A stretch of 45,133 nucleotides of DNA, taken from positions 1-45,133 of the forward strand of contig JAPLDS010000015.1 of the NCBI GenBank assembly GCA_026391295.1, in the 5' to 3' direction. Origin of the DNA: Bacteroidia bacterium (GTDB lineage: Bacteria > Bacteroidota > Bacteroidia > Bacteroidales > Prolixibacteraceae). Positions 9,866 to 16,750 of the stretch are shown piece after piece. The notes under the pieces are model-generated. The model made no database searches, was not told the DNA's origin, and saw only the letters and a list, made by a program, of their open reading frames with translations. Every line of letters starts with the position of its first letter. Within the stretch, counting starts at the first letter, position 1. The position numbers and the translations under genes are program-made.

Positions 9866-9906
9866 ACAGAGAAGCAAATCGTCAAAAGGTTTGCTTCTCT
9901 GTTTTT
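9866..9906. terminator. Bidirectional intrinsic terminator
   Basis: A 13-bp perfect stem, ACAGAGAAGCAAA (9866-9878) with TTTGCTTCTCTGT (9890-9902), closes an 11-nt loop. A T-run (9902-9906) follows on the plus strand, and on the minus strand the stem is followed by TTTATTTTTT. It ends the GH20 gene directly after its stop codon, and in the other direction overlaps the last codons and stop of the GH28-like remnant. Confidence 0.92.
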
Positions 9907-10106
9907 AGCACCTGTTTATCATCCATTCCGCGCACTTGGTGCGAGGAGAAATTAGTTACATTCTTCAGTATAAACTGAGGTGTTCCATTTTCCTTCTGAG
10001 CATCAATATTATCAAAGTTAGCATCGTGCACCTCATCCAAAATAAAGGCTGGACGCTCGTCGCGATTCATGTAGCGTAAAACGACAGTTACATTTATTAC
10101 TTGAAT
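9882..10106 (-). pseudogene. C-terminal remnant of a GH28-like (polygalacturonase-type) gene
   Basis: An open frame of about 75 residues with no convincing start region, bounded upstream by a stop at 10107-10109 and ending in TGA at 9882-9884. It contains the stretch NRDERPAFILDEVHDANF and then PQFILKNVTNFSS. This strand-like pattern (DERPAF.L..V....F..I.A, then FVLKNV..F) resembles the extreme C-terminus of Bacteroidetes GH28 and related right-handed beta-helix proteins; that assignment is from memory of the family and is tentative. Everything 5' of it is gone and the space is occupied by the promoter and gene of the sulfatase on the other strand. Its arginine codons are all CGN, like the surrounding genes and unlike the sulfatase. 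It lies in line with the operon ending at the fucosidase gene (11622), whose last gene it may once have been. Confidence 0.55.
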
Positions 10107-10114
10107 TTAATTTC

Positions 10115-10122
10115 TATATTTG
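10115..10122 (+). promoter_or_regulatory. Candidate -7 box of the sulfatase gene
   Basis: TATATTTG is an exact match to the Bacteroidetes -7 consensus TAnnTTTG, 66 nt before the ATG at 10189. A weak -33 candidate (TTTA, 10093-10096) lies 18 nt upstream. Confidence 0.55.
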
Positions 10123-10188
10123 AAGGAGTAGAATTAACTGAAAACCTTTATTGAAACAAATTAATAAGAGTGTTAAGAACTTCTTATA

Positions 10189-11598
10189 ATGAAAAACTCA
10201 CACAAGATTATTGCATTCATATTCAGCTTATTGTCTAACACTATTGCACCCTTGCAATCCTCAGTTGCTGCAGAATTAAAGGTAAACAGTAAACCCAATT
10301 TTGTTATCATTCTAGCAGATGATTTAGGGTATGGTGATTTGGGTTGTTTTGGTCATCCAACTATAAGAACGCCCAATCTGGACAGAATGGCCGCCGAAGG
10401 GCAAAAGTGGACAAGCTTTTATTCGGCAGCACCTGTATGCACGCCATCCAGGGCCGGATTAATGACCGGCAGACTCCCTATCAGGACGGGAATGACAAGT
10501 GATAGAAATCATGTCTTATTTCCGGAATCAAAAGGTGGGTTGCCTGAAAATGAGATTACTATAGCTTCTGCTTTAAAAACTTCGGGATATTCTGCGGCCT
10601 GTATCGGGAAATGGCATCTTGGGAATTTACCTCAATACACTGCAAATGCACATGGATTTGACTACTTTTTTGGAATGACATGCGGCAATGACGAGTATTT
10701 GCAGGAAGGCAGAGATTACAAAACAAGTTTAATTGACCCTAAGGTCGAATATTTCAACGTTCCGCTAATGCGAAATACAGAAATTCTTGAACGACCTGCA
10801 GATCAAACCACTTATACCAGAAAATGCACTGAAGAAGCCATTAATTTTATCAAACAAAACAAGGACAAACCATTCTTTTTGTACCTTGCACATACGGCGC
10901 CTCATGTGCCCTTATTCAGATCAACTAAATTCGAGAACAAAAGTCTCAGGGGTATTTACGGTGATGTTGTTGAGGAACTTGACTGGAGCGTAGGAGAGAT
11001 TTTGGCAACCTTAAAAAAGAATGGGCTGGATAATAATACACTTGTTGTTTTCACGTCAGACAATGGTCCCTGGACCGGGTTTCAGGAACTGGGCGGCAGT
11101 GCCGGATTGCTCTCCGGGGGCAAAGGCAACGGTGGCACTTTTGAAGGAGGGATGAGGGAACCTACCATTTTCAGATGGCCCGGAAAACTCAAGACAGGTG
11201 TTGTTATGGATATGGCTACAGGGATGGATTTATTTCCGACAATTTCAAAACTGGCAGGTGTGCCTTTGCCAAATGACAGGATATATGACGGTTATGATAT
11301 CTCGCCTGTCATGTTTGGAACCGGGAAAGATCCCAGGGATGTTGTATATTATTATCGCGATGCCCAGTTATTCGCTATAAGAAGAGGTGAATTTAAGGTT
11401 CATTTTAAGATTCTGCCTGAAAATGGTCATGATTCTTTTACAAGCAAAGATCTACCATTGCTCTTTAATTTGAACATTGATCCATCTGAGAAACAAAATA
11501 TCGCAGCTAAACATCCTGAGATCATTAAAGAAATTATTGAGATCCAAAAGCAACATCAGGCTACCCTGGTGCCGGTAGAAAATCAATTGGAAAAGTGA
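10189..11598 (+). CDS. Formylglycine-dependent sulfatase (arylsulfatase A-like, S1 family)
   Basis: A 469-residue exported sulfatase. It has a signal peptide (about 1-28), the metal-site opening ILADDLGYGDLG (Asp44, Asp45) and the maturation motif C-T-P-S-R at 84-88 followed by AGLMTGR, so Cys84 would be converted to formylglycine. IGKWHLG and VVFTSDNGPW complete the usual active site. The fold and length match arylsulfatase-A/GalNAc-6-sulfatase-like S1 enzymes; the sulfated substrate cannot be told. No sulfatase-maturing enzyme is in the window. It stands alone on the plus strand, convergent with the fucosidase gene 23 nt away. Arginine use is striking: 10 AGA and 6 AGG among 19 arginines, whereas the adjacent GH20 gene uses mainly CGN and no AGG was seen. 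With the truncated gene at its 5' flank, this points to recent acquisition. Confidence 0.93.
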   Translation: MKNSHKIIAFIFSLLSNTIAPLQSSVAAELKVNSKPNFVIILADDLGYGDLGCFGHPTIRTPNLDRMAAEGQKWTSFYSAAPVCTPSRAGLMTGRLPIRTGMTSDRNHVLFPESKGGLPENEITIASALKTSGYSAACIGKWHLGNLPQYTANAHGFDYFFGMTCGNDEYLQEGRDYKTSLIDPKVEYFNVPLMRNTEILERPADQTTYTRKCTEEAINFIKQNKDKPFFLYLAHTAPHVPLFRSTKFENKSLRGIYGDVVEELDWSVGEILATLKKNGLDNNTLVVFTSDNGPWTGFQELGGSAGLLSGGKGNGGTFEGGMREPTIFRWPGKLKTGVVMDMATGMDLFPTISKLAGVPLPNDRIYDGYDISPVMFGTGKDPRDVVYYYRDAQLFAIRRGEFKVHFKILPENGHDSFTSKDLPLLFNLNIDPSEKQNIAAKHPEIIKEIIEIQKQHQATLVPVENQLEK

Positions 11599-11621
11599 GT
11601 TTTAAGAAGGATTTAGAGTTA

Positions 11622-12890
11622 TTACCTGTAGGCAGGCTCCGAAGGCTTTGGCACTCCCTCGAAGGTAAGCTCAATAACGTTTAGATAGGTGTCTGGAGGC
11701 AATTCAGGGAGGTCATGAAGCCATACTCGGTCGCCCTTCTGCTCAATTCGAGCCATTTGACCCGTTGCTAACACACAAGCTGATTTCACCTTACTTCCAA
11801 CCCAAGCTATCGGAACTGTTGAACCTGGCCAACGTTGAATAAATAGATAAACTTTATCTTTTACTCGACTTGCCATACCAAGATTAGATGCCGCAATTGG
11901 CGAAGGACCAGCGCCATAGATCCCTTTGCCATTACGCTTCATCCATTTGCCAATATTCTCGAGATTTTCGAGTTGCTCTTTAGGTAAAGTACCCTCTCCA
12001 TCTGGACTCACATTTAAGAGAAAATTTCCCTTTTGCGAGGTACAGGATACAAGAAGTCGTAGGAGCTCATCGACAGGTTTATAGTTCCGATCATAGGGAG
12101 CATAGCCCCATGTCCGATTCATGCAAAAACACGATTCCCAGGGTCTATCTTGCGCAGTGACTGAATTTTCAGGGGTGCCGAAATCACCGGGGATTCCAGA
12201 ACGATCATTGATTATGATTTCAGGCTGAAGCTGTCGCGCCATCGCCAACAGCTCTTTCGAACGCCATCCCACTGGATCATTGGGGGACAAGCCATCAAAC
12301 CAGAGGATATCGACCTTCCCATAATTCGTTAGAAGCTCGCGAACTTGAGCATGAGCCTGATCAACAAGGAGTTTCATCGTTGGCTTTGAAACTGGATAGC
12401 CTTGTGGCAACACACCTGGGAAATGCCAGTCGGTAAGCGAATAGTAAAATCCCATTCGCATGCCAGCTTCATGACAGGCATCGGCAAATTCGCGAATTAG
12501 ATCACGCTTAGCACCCGTCTTAGGTGCCGTAAAATCGGATACTTTACTGTCGAAGAGGCAAAATCCATCGTGATGACGCGTGGTAAGAACCACATATTTC
12601 ATGCCGGCCTCCTTCGCTTTAGCCACCCATGCCTTAGGATTGAAATTCTTAGGATTAAACTGATCAGCGAGCAAGGCATATTCTTCAAATGGCACATGCT
12701 CTTGGTACATCAGCCACTCACCTCGACCAGGAATTGAATAGACACCCCAATGGATAAACATCCCAAAACGAGCCTCTTGCCACCAAGTCATATCTGGCTT
12801 ATTCGGCAATGAATTTGGTTTTTGAGCAAAACTATTCAATGAAAGCGAAAGTGCAATACCAATAAAAAGCAATCTGATTTTTAGGCTCAT
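11622..12890 (-). CDS. GH29 alpha-L-fucosidase, secreted
   Basis: A 422-residue exported fucosidase with signal peptide MSLKIRLLFIGIALSLSLNSFAQ. GH29 hallmarks are WWQEARFGMFIHWGVYS (about 36-52), YVVLTTRHHDGFCLFDS (about 99-115, with His106-His107) and VDILWFDG with Asp199 as the expected nucleophile. A C-terminal beta-sandwich (about 335-415) follows the barrel. The enzyme should release terminal alpha-L-fucose with retention; linkage preference is not evident. It is the last intact gene of the operon that starts at 23268, 11 nt after the six-hairpin/GDPD fusion gene. No terminator was seen in the 23 nt between it and the convergent sulfatase gene. Confidence 0.93.
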   Translation of the reverse strand: MSLKIRLLFIGIALSLSLNSFAQKPNSLPNKPDMTWWQEARFGMFIHWGVYSIPGRGEWLMYQEHVPFEEYALLADQFNPKNFNPKAWVAKAKEAGMKYVVLTTRHHDGFCLFDSKVSDFTAPKTGAKRDLIREFADACHEAGMRMGFYYSLTDWHFPGVLPQGYPVSKPTMKLLVDQAHAQVRELLTNYGKVDILWFDGLSPNDPVGWRSKELLAMARQLQPEIIINDRSGIPGDFGTPENSVTAQDRPWESCFCMNRTWGYAPYDRNYKPVDELLRLLVSCTSQKGNFLLNVSPDGEGTLPKEQLENLENIGKWMKRNGKGIYGAGPSPIAASNLGMASRVKDKVYLFIQRWPGSTVPIAWVGSKVKSACVLATGQMARIEQKGDRVWLHDLPELPPDTYLNVIELTFEGVPKPSEPAYR

Positions 12891-12901
12891 CCTAGTTTAG
12901 T

Positions 12902-15031
12902 TTATTTGCGTTTATTCAGGAAATCAATTAATGCAGCTGGATCATCGGTTTGTATTCCATCGGTGCCCCACTGGATAATTTTCTCCCATTCGGCAGGGGT
13001 TCCTTGTTTCTCATCCACAAAAACCTTCGCCTTTATCGCATGAGCTGATTTTACAAAGCTCTCGCTAAGTTGTCCCATGTCACTCGCCAAAATTCGTGGT
13101 CGAAACTGCTGCTCAACCTCTGCAATGTTTTTTTCAGGACCTGGATCCGGCGTTGCGACACATTTATAACATAAATCTTGAAGCTCTTTAATGATCTCAA
13201 CGCGAGAGGCTGGGATATACCAAATGATATCGCGTTCCATATCGTATTTATGGATGATCCGAAGTAGCTCAGGCACCAAGGGCTCTTTAAGATCGAGGTA
13301 GATACCTATCTGGCCACGACATAATTGCAAGATATCTTCGATACCCGGGATTCTTGTGTTTTTCCATTCCGGACCTAACCGTTCGCCAATGTCTAATTTC
13401 TTGATCTCATCAAGAGTAAAATCTTTCACCTTTCCCTTTGTTCCAACCACATAACGATCGACATCGGCATTGTGTACACTAACAATACGACCATCTTTTG
13501 TTGCTCGAGTGTCGATCTCTACAAAGTCGCATCCCAGATCAATAGCTTTCTGAATAGCCTCTAATGAATTCTCAGGGATGCCAATATGGGCTCCTCGGTG
13601 CGCAATGACATACGTATTCCCATGTTTAGGTTTGCGGAAATAATCTTGAACTTGTGCTTGTTCTGATCCGCTTGAGTTTTTCGAAGTACTCCATTCCGGA
13701 ACAGCCTTAAGTGCATCCATAAAGTTGTGGATCACATCAGTATGACAGTCTTCAACCCAACCACCTTCTCTAAGCCAATGCCACTCTCCCGTCTGATCAC
13801 AAACTACCCCATCCTCGCGGATAAAATAAGTAATCCACGAAAGTGTTCGAAAGGCCATATCACGATATTTCTCCCCTCCGCCTGCCGCATAAAACATGGC
13901 CGTTACAGCACCAAAGGTTGAATTAATGCCACCCCAAGCTCGTCTGTCGGTATCCTGCTCACCAACACATTTAACACCACCTGGACGATCCATCCCAAAA
14001 TTCGTTATGGCAAACTGAATGCATAATTCAGCATGCTCTTTCCACTTTGGATCCAGTTTTTCTTTCTTCTCGATAAGGTATCTCGCCATGTTTAATGGCG
14101 ACCAAGCATTGCGGTTATGTTCGATGGGGTGATCTTCAAAAAATTGAACCCACAGCGTATGCTCCTGATCTTCGGGAGCCTTAAATTGATACTCAATAAT
14201 CCATGACCATAAAGCCTCACGTGGCTTCTTTAACTCCGAGTAACCCATCTCCAGCAGACTATCAAAAAGTCTCAAGATATAAACCATGTTACCACTACGA
14301 TCGCCCCAAAACTTTCCAGTTATAGCGTCTACCCGAAATGGCCAAGGCGAATGAAGAGCATCGCCAGCACGCATATTTTTTGCTAAAACACGGGCATTGT
14401 GAATCGCTTGATCCAAATACCGTTTGTCTTTGGTAGTCTTGTAAAGTTCCAAAAGGGCAAATCCGGCAATACCCCCTTTGTCGGGTTCGATGGTATTCTT
14501 TCCATAATCCGCATCATTTTGTGCACTTTGCTTTAATGGCCATTCATTGATAATACCTGTCGAACGGGTAAAACTTGGATAAGCACCTTCATTGGGAGTG
14601 TTAGCCTCCACGATAAGATAATCCCCCATTTTCTTAGCCACATCGAGTACTTTGTCATTCGTCTTACCTTTGTACTCCCAATATTTCAAATACGAAATAA
14701 TGCCCATTCCATCTTGAGTGGCAGGGATAAAATCATTTCGATAAGGCTTATACTGCTCATTCATAAATGTAAAACAGACCCACGATGGGTACCCATGGTC
14801 GTTGATTGGGGCTTTTAAAAACCAGTTCATCTCACGCTCCAAAGCATTATCCCAGGTCGTCCAAGGAGTTAGCTTCGGTTCTTTCTTATTCTCATCATAG
14901 ATCGCATCGTGCCATCCAATTTTCGAAGGGAGGTAATTAAAGCTATCCTGAGCTACTGCAGTTGAATGGCTTACAATTGAACAGATAGCAAACACTGTAG
15001 CAACCAACAAGTTTCTAGATGAATAAATCAT
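12902..15031 (-). CDS. Fusion of a six-hairpin (alpha/alpha-barrel) domain and a glycerophosphodiester phosphodiesterase domain
   Basis: A 709-residue exported protein (signal peptide about 1-28, ending near STAVAQ). Residues about 45-455 form repeated helical hairpins rich in aromatic and acidic residues (QDGMGIISYLKYWEYKG, GGIAGFALLELYKTTKD, GVVCDQTGEWHWLREGGW), as in six-hairpin glycosidase-like enzymes; I cannot name its family. Residues about 475-709 are GDPD-like: AHRGAHIGIPEN (His478, Arg479), DFVEIDTRATKDG (Glu505, Asp507), LDLKEP near 580 and GTDGIQTDDP near the end. The usual HD pair is His520-Asn521 here. GDPDs cleave glycerophosphodiesters to glycerol-3-phosphate and an alcohol. 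The gene sits between nuclease and fucosidase genes in a glycosidase operon, so the pair of domains may act on a phosphodiester-linked glycan or glycerophospho-sugar. That is inference. Confidence 0.78.
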   Translation of the reverse strand: MIYSSRNLLVATVFAICSIVSHSTAVAQDSFNYLPSKIGWHDAIYDENKKEPKLTPWTTWDNALEREMNWFLKAPINDHGYPSWVCFTFMNEQYKPYRNDFIPATQDGMGIISYLKYWEYKGKTNDKVLDVAKKMGDYLIVEANTPNEGAYPSFTRSTGIINEWPLKQSAQNDADYGKNTIEPDKGGIAGFALLELYKTTKDKRYLDQAIHNARVLAKNMRAGDALHSPWPFRVDAITGKFWGDRSGNMVYILRLFDSLLEMGYSELKKPREALWSWIIEYQFKAPEDQEHTLWVQFFEDHPIEHNRNAWSPLNMARYLIEKKEKLDPKWKEHAELCIQFAITNFGMDRPGGVKCVGEQDTDRRAWGGINSTFGAVTAMFYAAGGGEKYRDMAFRTLSWITYFIREDGVVCDQTGEWHWLREGGWVEDCHTDVIHNFMDALKAVPEWSTSKNSSGSEQAQVQDYFRKPKHGNTYVIAHRGAHIGIPENSLEAIQKAIDLGCDFVEIDTRATKDGRIVSVHNADVDRYVVGTKGKVKDFTLDEIKKLDIGERLGPEWKNTRIPGIEDILQLCRGQIGIYLDLKEPLVPELLRIIHKYDMERDIIWYIPASRVEIIKELQDLCYKCVATPDPGPEKNIAEVEQQFRPRILASDMGQLSESFVKSAHAIKAKVFVDEKQGTPAEWEKIIQWGTDGIQTDDPAALIDFLNKRK

Positions 15032-15061
15032 GTTTTATCCTATTTACAAGGTTTTTAATAC

Positions 15062-15081
15062 TGAATCTAAATCGAGATTCA
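15062..15081. repeat. 7-bp inverted repeat between nuclease and fusion genes
   Basis: TGAATCT (15062-15068) and AGATTCA (15075-15081) flank a 6-nt loop. The repeat overlaps the nuclease stop codon and lies 31 nt before the next start codon. No T-run follows on the minus strand, so it is at best a weak attenuator or an mRNA-processing hairpin. Confidence 0.35.
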
Positions 15082-15693
15082 ATTTAGAATTCCGATCTTC
15101 GAGTGAATTTTATTTTCTAATTCCTTTACAGTTAACTCTTCTAGAGTAGCTTGGTCCGTATTGCTAAACCAGCCACAGAAAAGTATTTTCTTCGTAGCAA
15201 CAGACTGCACAACTTTCCAGCAATAGGAAGGGACTGCAATCTTGCCAATCTTTTTATTGCCAAAAAAGCCACCACAGATGATATAAAGTTTCTCCACCTG
15301 CGACCATTTTCGCACTTGTGTCTCATTCGTCTTCCAAACTCCTCGATTCAGATTCGGAGTCTGAGGCAGGCAATTATAATACCGGAAAGTCAACTCATCT
15401 TTTTCGCAGTCGAAAGCAAAATCTTCAGCATTTGCCAGATGACCTTTATCGTAATGACTTCCCTTATAATCTTCGTCCGTGGCACAGAGTAGATTAGGCT
15501 CATCATTTTTAAACCGCAAACCAGACCGACTGCAACTACCGCCTCCTTTGTAGAGGAAATAGCTCACATACAATGATTCGCGATAGGTATTGCTAAAGTT
15601 TGCTTTATAGATCCCTTTATCGACGAGTATTTGCGCATAGCCAAGCGATCCTAAGAACAGGAAGAGTATAAGCGCAAATAGTATTCGTTTCAT
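15079..15693 (-). CDS. Secreted DNA/RNA non-specific endonuclease (NUC1/EndoG-like)
   Basis: A small 204-residue exported nuclease with a clear signal peptide (MKRILFALILFLFLGSLGYA). The catalytic motif of the beta-beta-alpha-metal non-specific nucleases is present as YDKGHLANAEDF, with His85 as the expected base; the family usually has DRGH, here DKGH. QTPNLNRGVW follows at 111-120, with Asn116 as the expected magnesium ligand. The N-terminal region is cysteine-containing (Cys54, Cys70, Cys96, Cys108), which fits a secreted disulfide protein. It would degrade extracellular DNA and RNA. It lies within a glycosidase operon, 30 nt after the DUF3089 gene and 47 nt before the GDPD fusion gene, suggesting release of nucleotides from cell debris along with sugars. 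Confidence 0.85.
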   Translation of the reverse strand: MKRILFALILFLFLGSLGYAQILVDKGIYKANFSNTYRESLYVSYFLYKGGGSCSRSGLRFKNDEPNLLCATDEDYKGSHYDKGHLANAEDFAFDCEKDELTFRYYNCLPQTPNLNRGVWKTNETQVRKWSQVEKLYIICGGFFGNKKIGKIAVPSYCWKVVQSVATKKILFCGWFSNTDQATLEELTVKELENKIHSKIGILN

Positions 15694-15723
15694 CTGGGAT
15701 CAATCTTAATTTTTTAGTTTAAC

Positions 15724-16731
15724 TTATTTCCGATGGGTCGTTAAGAAAGCATCGATACGCAACTTGATATTTTCACGAATATTAAGCCAGAAAAGATTGT
15801 AATCGTAGACATGAAGATTTTTCATCGCTTCGCCCTTTTCATTTTTAAGTCCAGGAGCCTCAACCCAAAGAAGTTTTGTTGAAGGCTCAATAGCAGTAGC
15901 AACTGAATGAGCAGTGATCGTTCTAAATCCATTCATAATTCCTTGATGCAACTTTGCGGAAGCCTCACTCTCTGACGTATTCCACGTTAATGGGTTGACA
16001 CAAATAGAGTTTCCTTTCTCGGCTGCTGCCTCTTTAGGGATCACCCCTTTGGCATAACTACGCCATCCAACAAAGCAACCAGTCTGATCAGCATGATCGC
16101 CTACTGGGAGATGTTTGAAAGCATCTTTTTTAATCTGATAACCGATGACATAGGCACATACTAGGCGATCTTGCAGCGGTGTTCCATCAAAAAATTCTTG
16201 TAAAAGACGAATGGCATGTAAAGTCCCTTGACTATGTGAGGCAATGATAATTGGACGATTTTTATTGTAATGTTTTAAGAAATACAAAAACGCAACTTTA
16301 ACATCTTGGTAGGCCAAGTCAAAAGCCTGATTGGCAACTGGTGTTCCGAAGACATAAAATGCCCGCATATTACCCTGTCGATAACGAGGGGCAAAAACAC
16401 GACAGCTGCCATTGAAGACTGTCGTTTGAAAAAGTATCGATCGAGAATCTGTATTATTATTAACCACCGTATCTTGCAAATCAGCATTCCAAGCTCCTTT
16501 ATCACCATCCGTAAAGAAAGAAGTTGGATGGATAAAAAACACATCAGCTCGCGTGTCTCTAGCCTCATTACGCAAAAAGTCAGGGATGCTATCGCTGGTA
16601 TCATCTTTAAACGGTGATGCCGCCCAATTGGACAATAAACGGTAATTAGGCTTTGTGTTTTTGTCTTTTGCGAATGTTGTTAAAAGCGAAACAAAAACTA
16701 GGAACAATGGTAAAAAGAGAAATTTTTTCAT
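15724..16731 (-). CDS. DUF3089 alpha/beta-hydrolase-like secreted protein
   Basis: A 335-residue exported protein beginning at ATG 16731 (MKKFLFLPLFLVFVSLLTTFA signal peptide). ADVFFIHPTSFF near 62, RVFAPRYRQ near 111 and IIIASHSQGTLHA near 161 are the pattern of DUF3089, a lipase-like alpha/beta-hydrolase family; Ser167 in SHSQG is the probable nucleophile. A histidine near the C-terminus (NLHVYDYNLFW) is conserved in position, but whether it completes a triad is uncertain. The family has no well-defined substrate. It is fifth from the bottom of the operon, 16 nt after the membrane-anchored GH92 gene, so deacylation of glycoconjugates or lipids is a reasonable guess only. Confidence 0.8.
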   Translation of the reverse strand: MKKFLFLPLFLVFVSLLTTFAKDKNTKPNYRLLSNWAASPFKDDTSDSIPDFLRNEARDTRADVFFIHPTSFFTDGDKGAWNADLQDTVVNNNTDSRSILFQTTVFNGSCRVFAPRYRQGNMRAFYVFGTPVANQAFDLAYQDVKVAFLYFLKHYNKNRPIIIASHSQGTLHAIRLLQEFFDGTPLQDRLVCAYVIGYQIKKDAFKHLPVGDHADQTGCFVGWRSYAKGVIPKEAAAEKGNSICVNPLTWNTSESEASAKLHQGIMNGFRTITAHSVATAIEPSTKLLWVEAPGLKNEKGEAMKNLHVYDYNLFWLNIRENIKLRIDAFLTTHRK

Positions 16732-16750
16732 CAAAAATAGAACTGTTTAA

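Noticed and set aside
15151-15492. Plus-strand open frame of 113 codons opposite the nuclease gene
   Set aside because: It lies within a well-supported gene on the other strand and has no family features or start signals.
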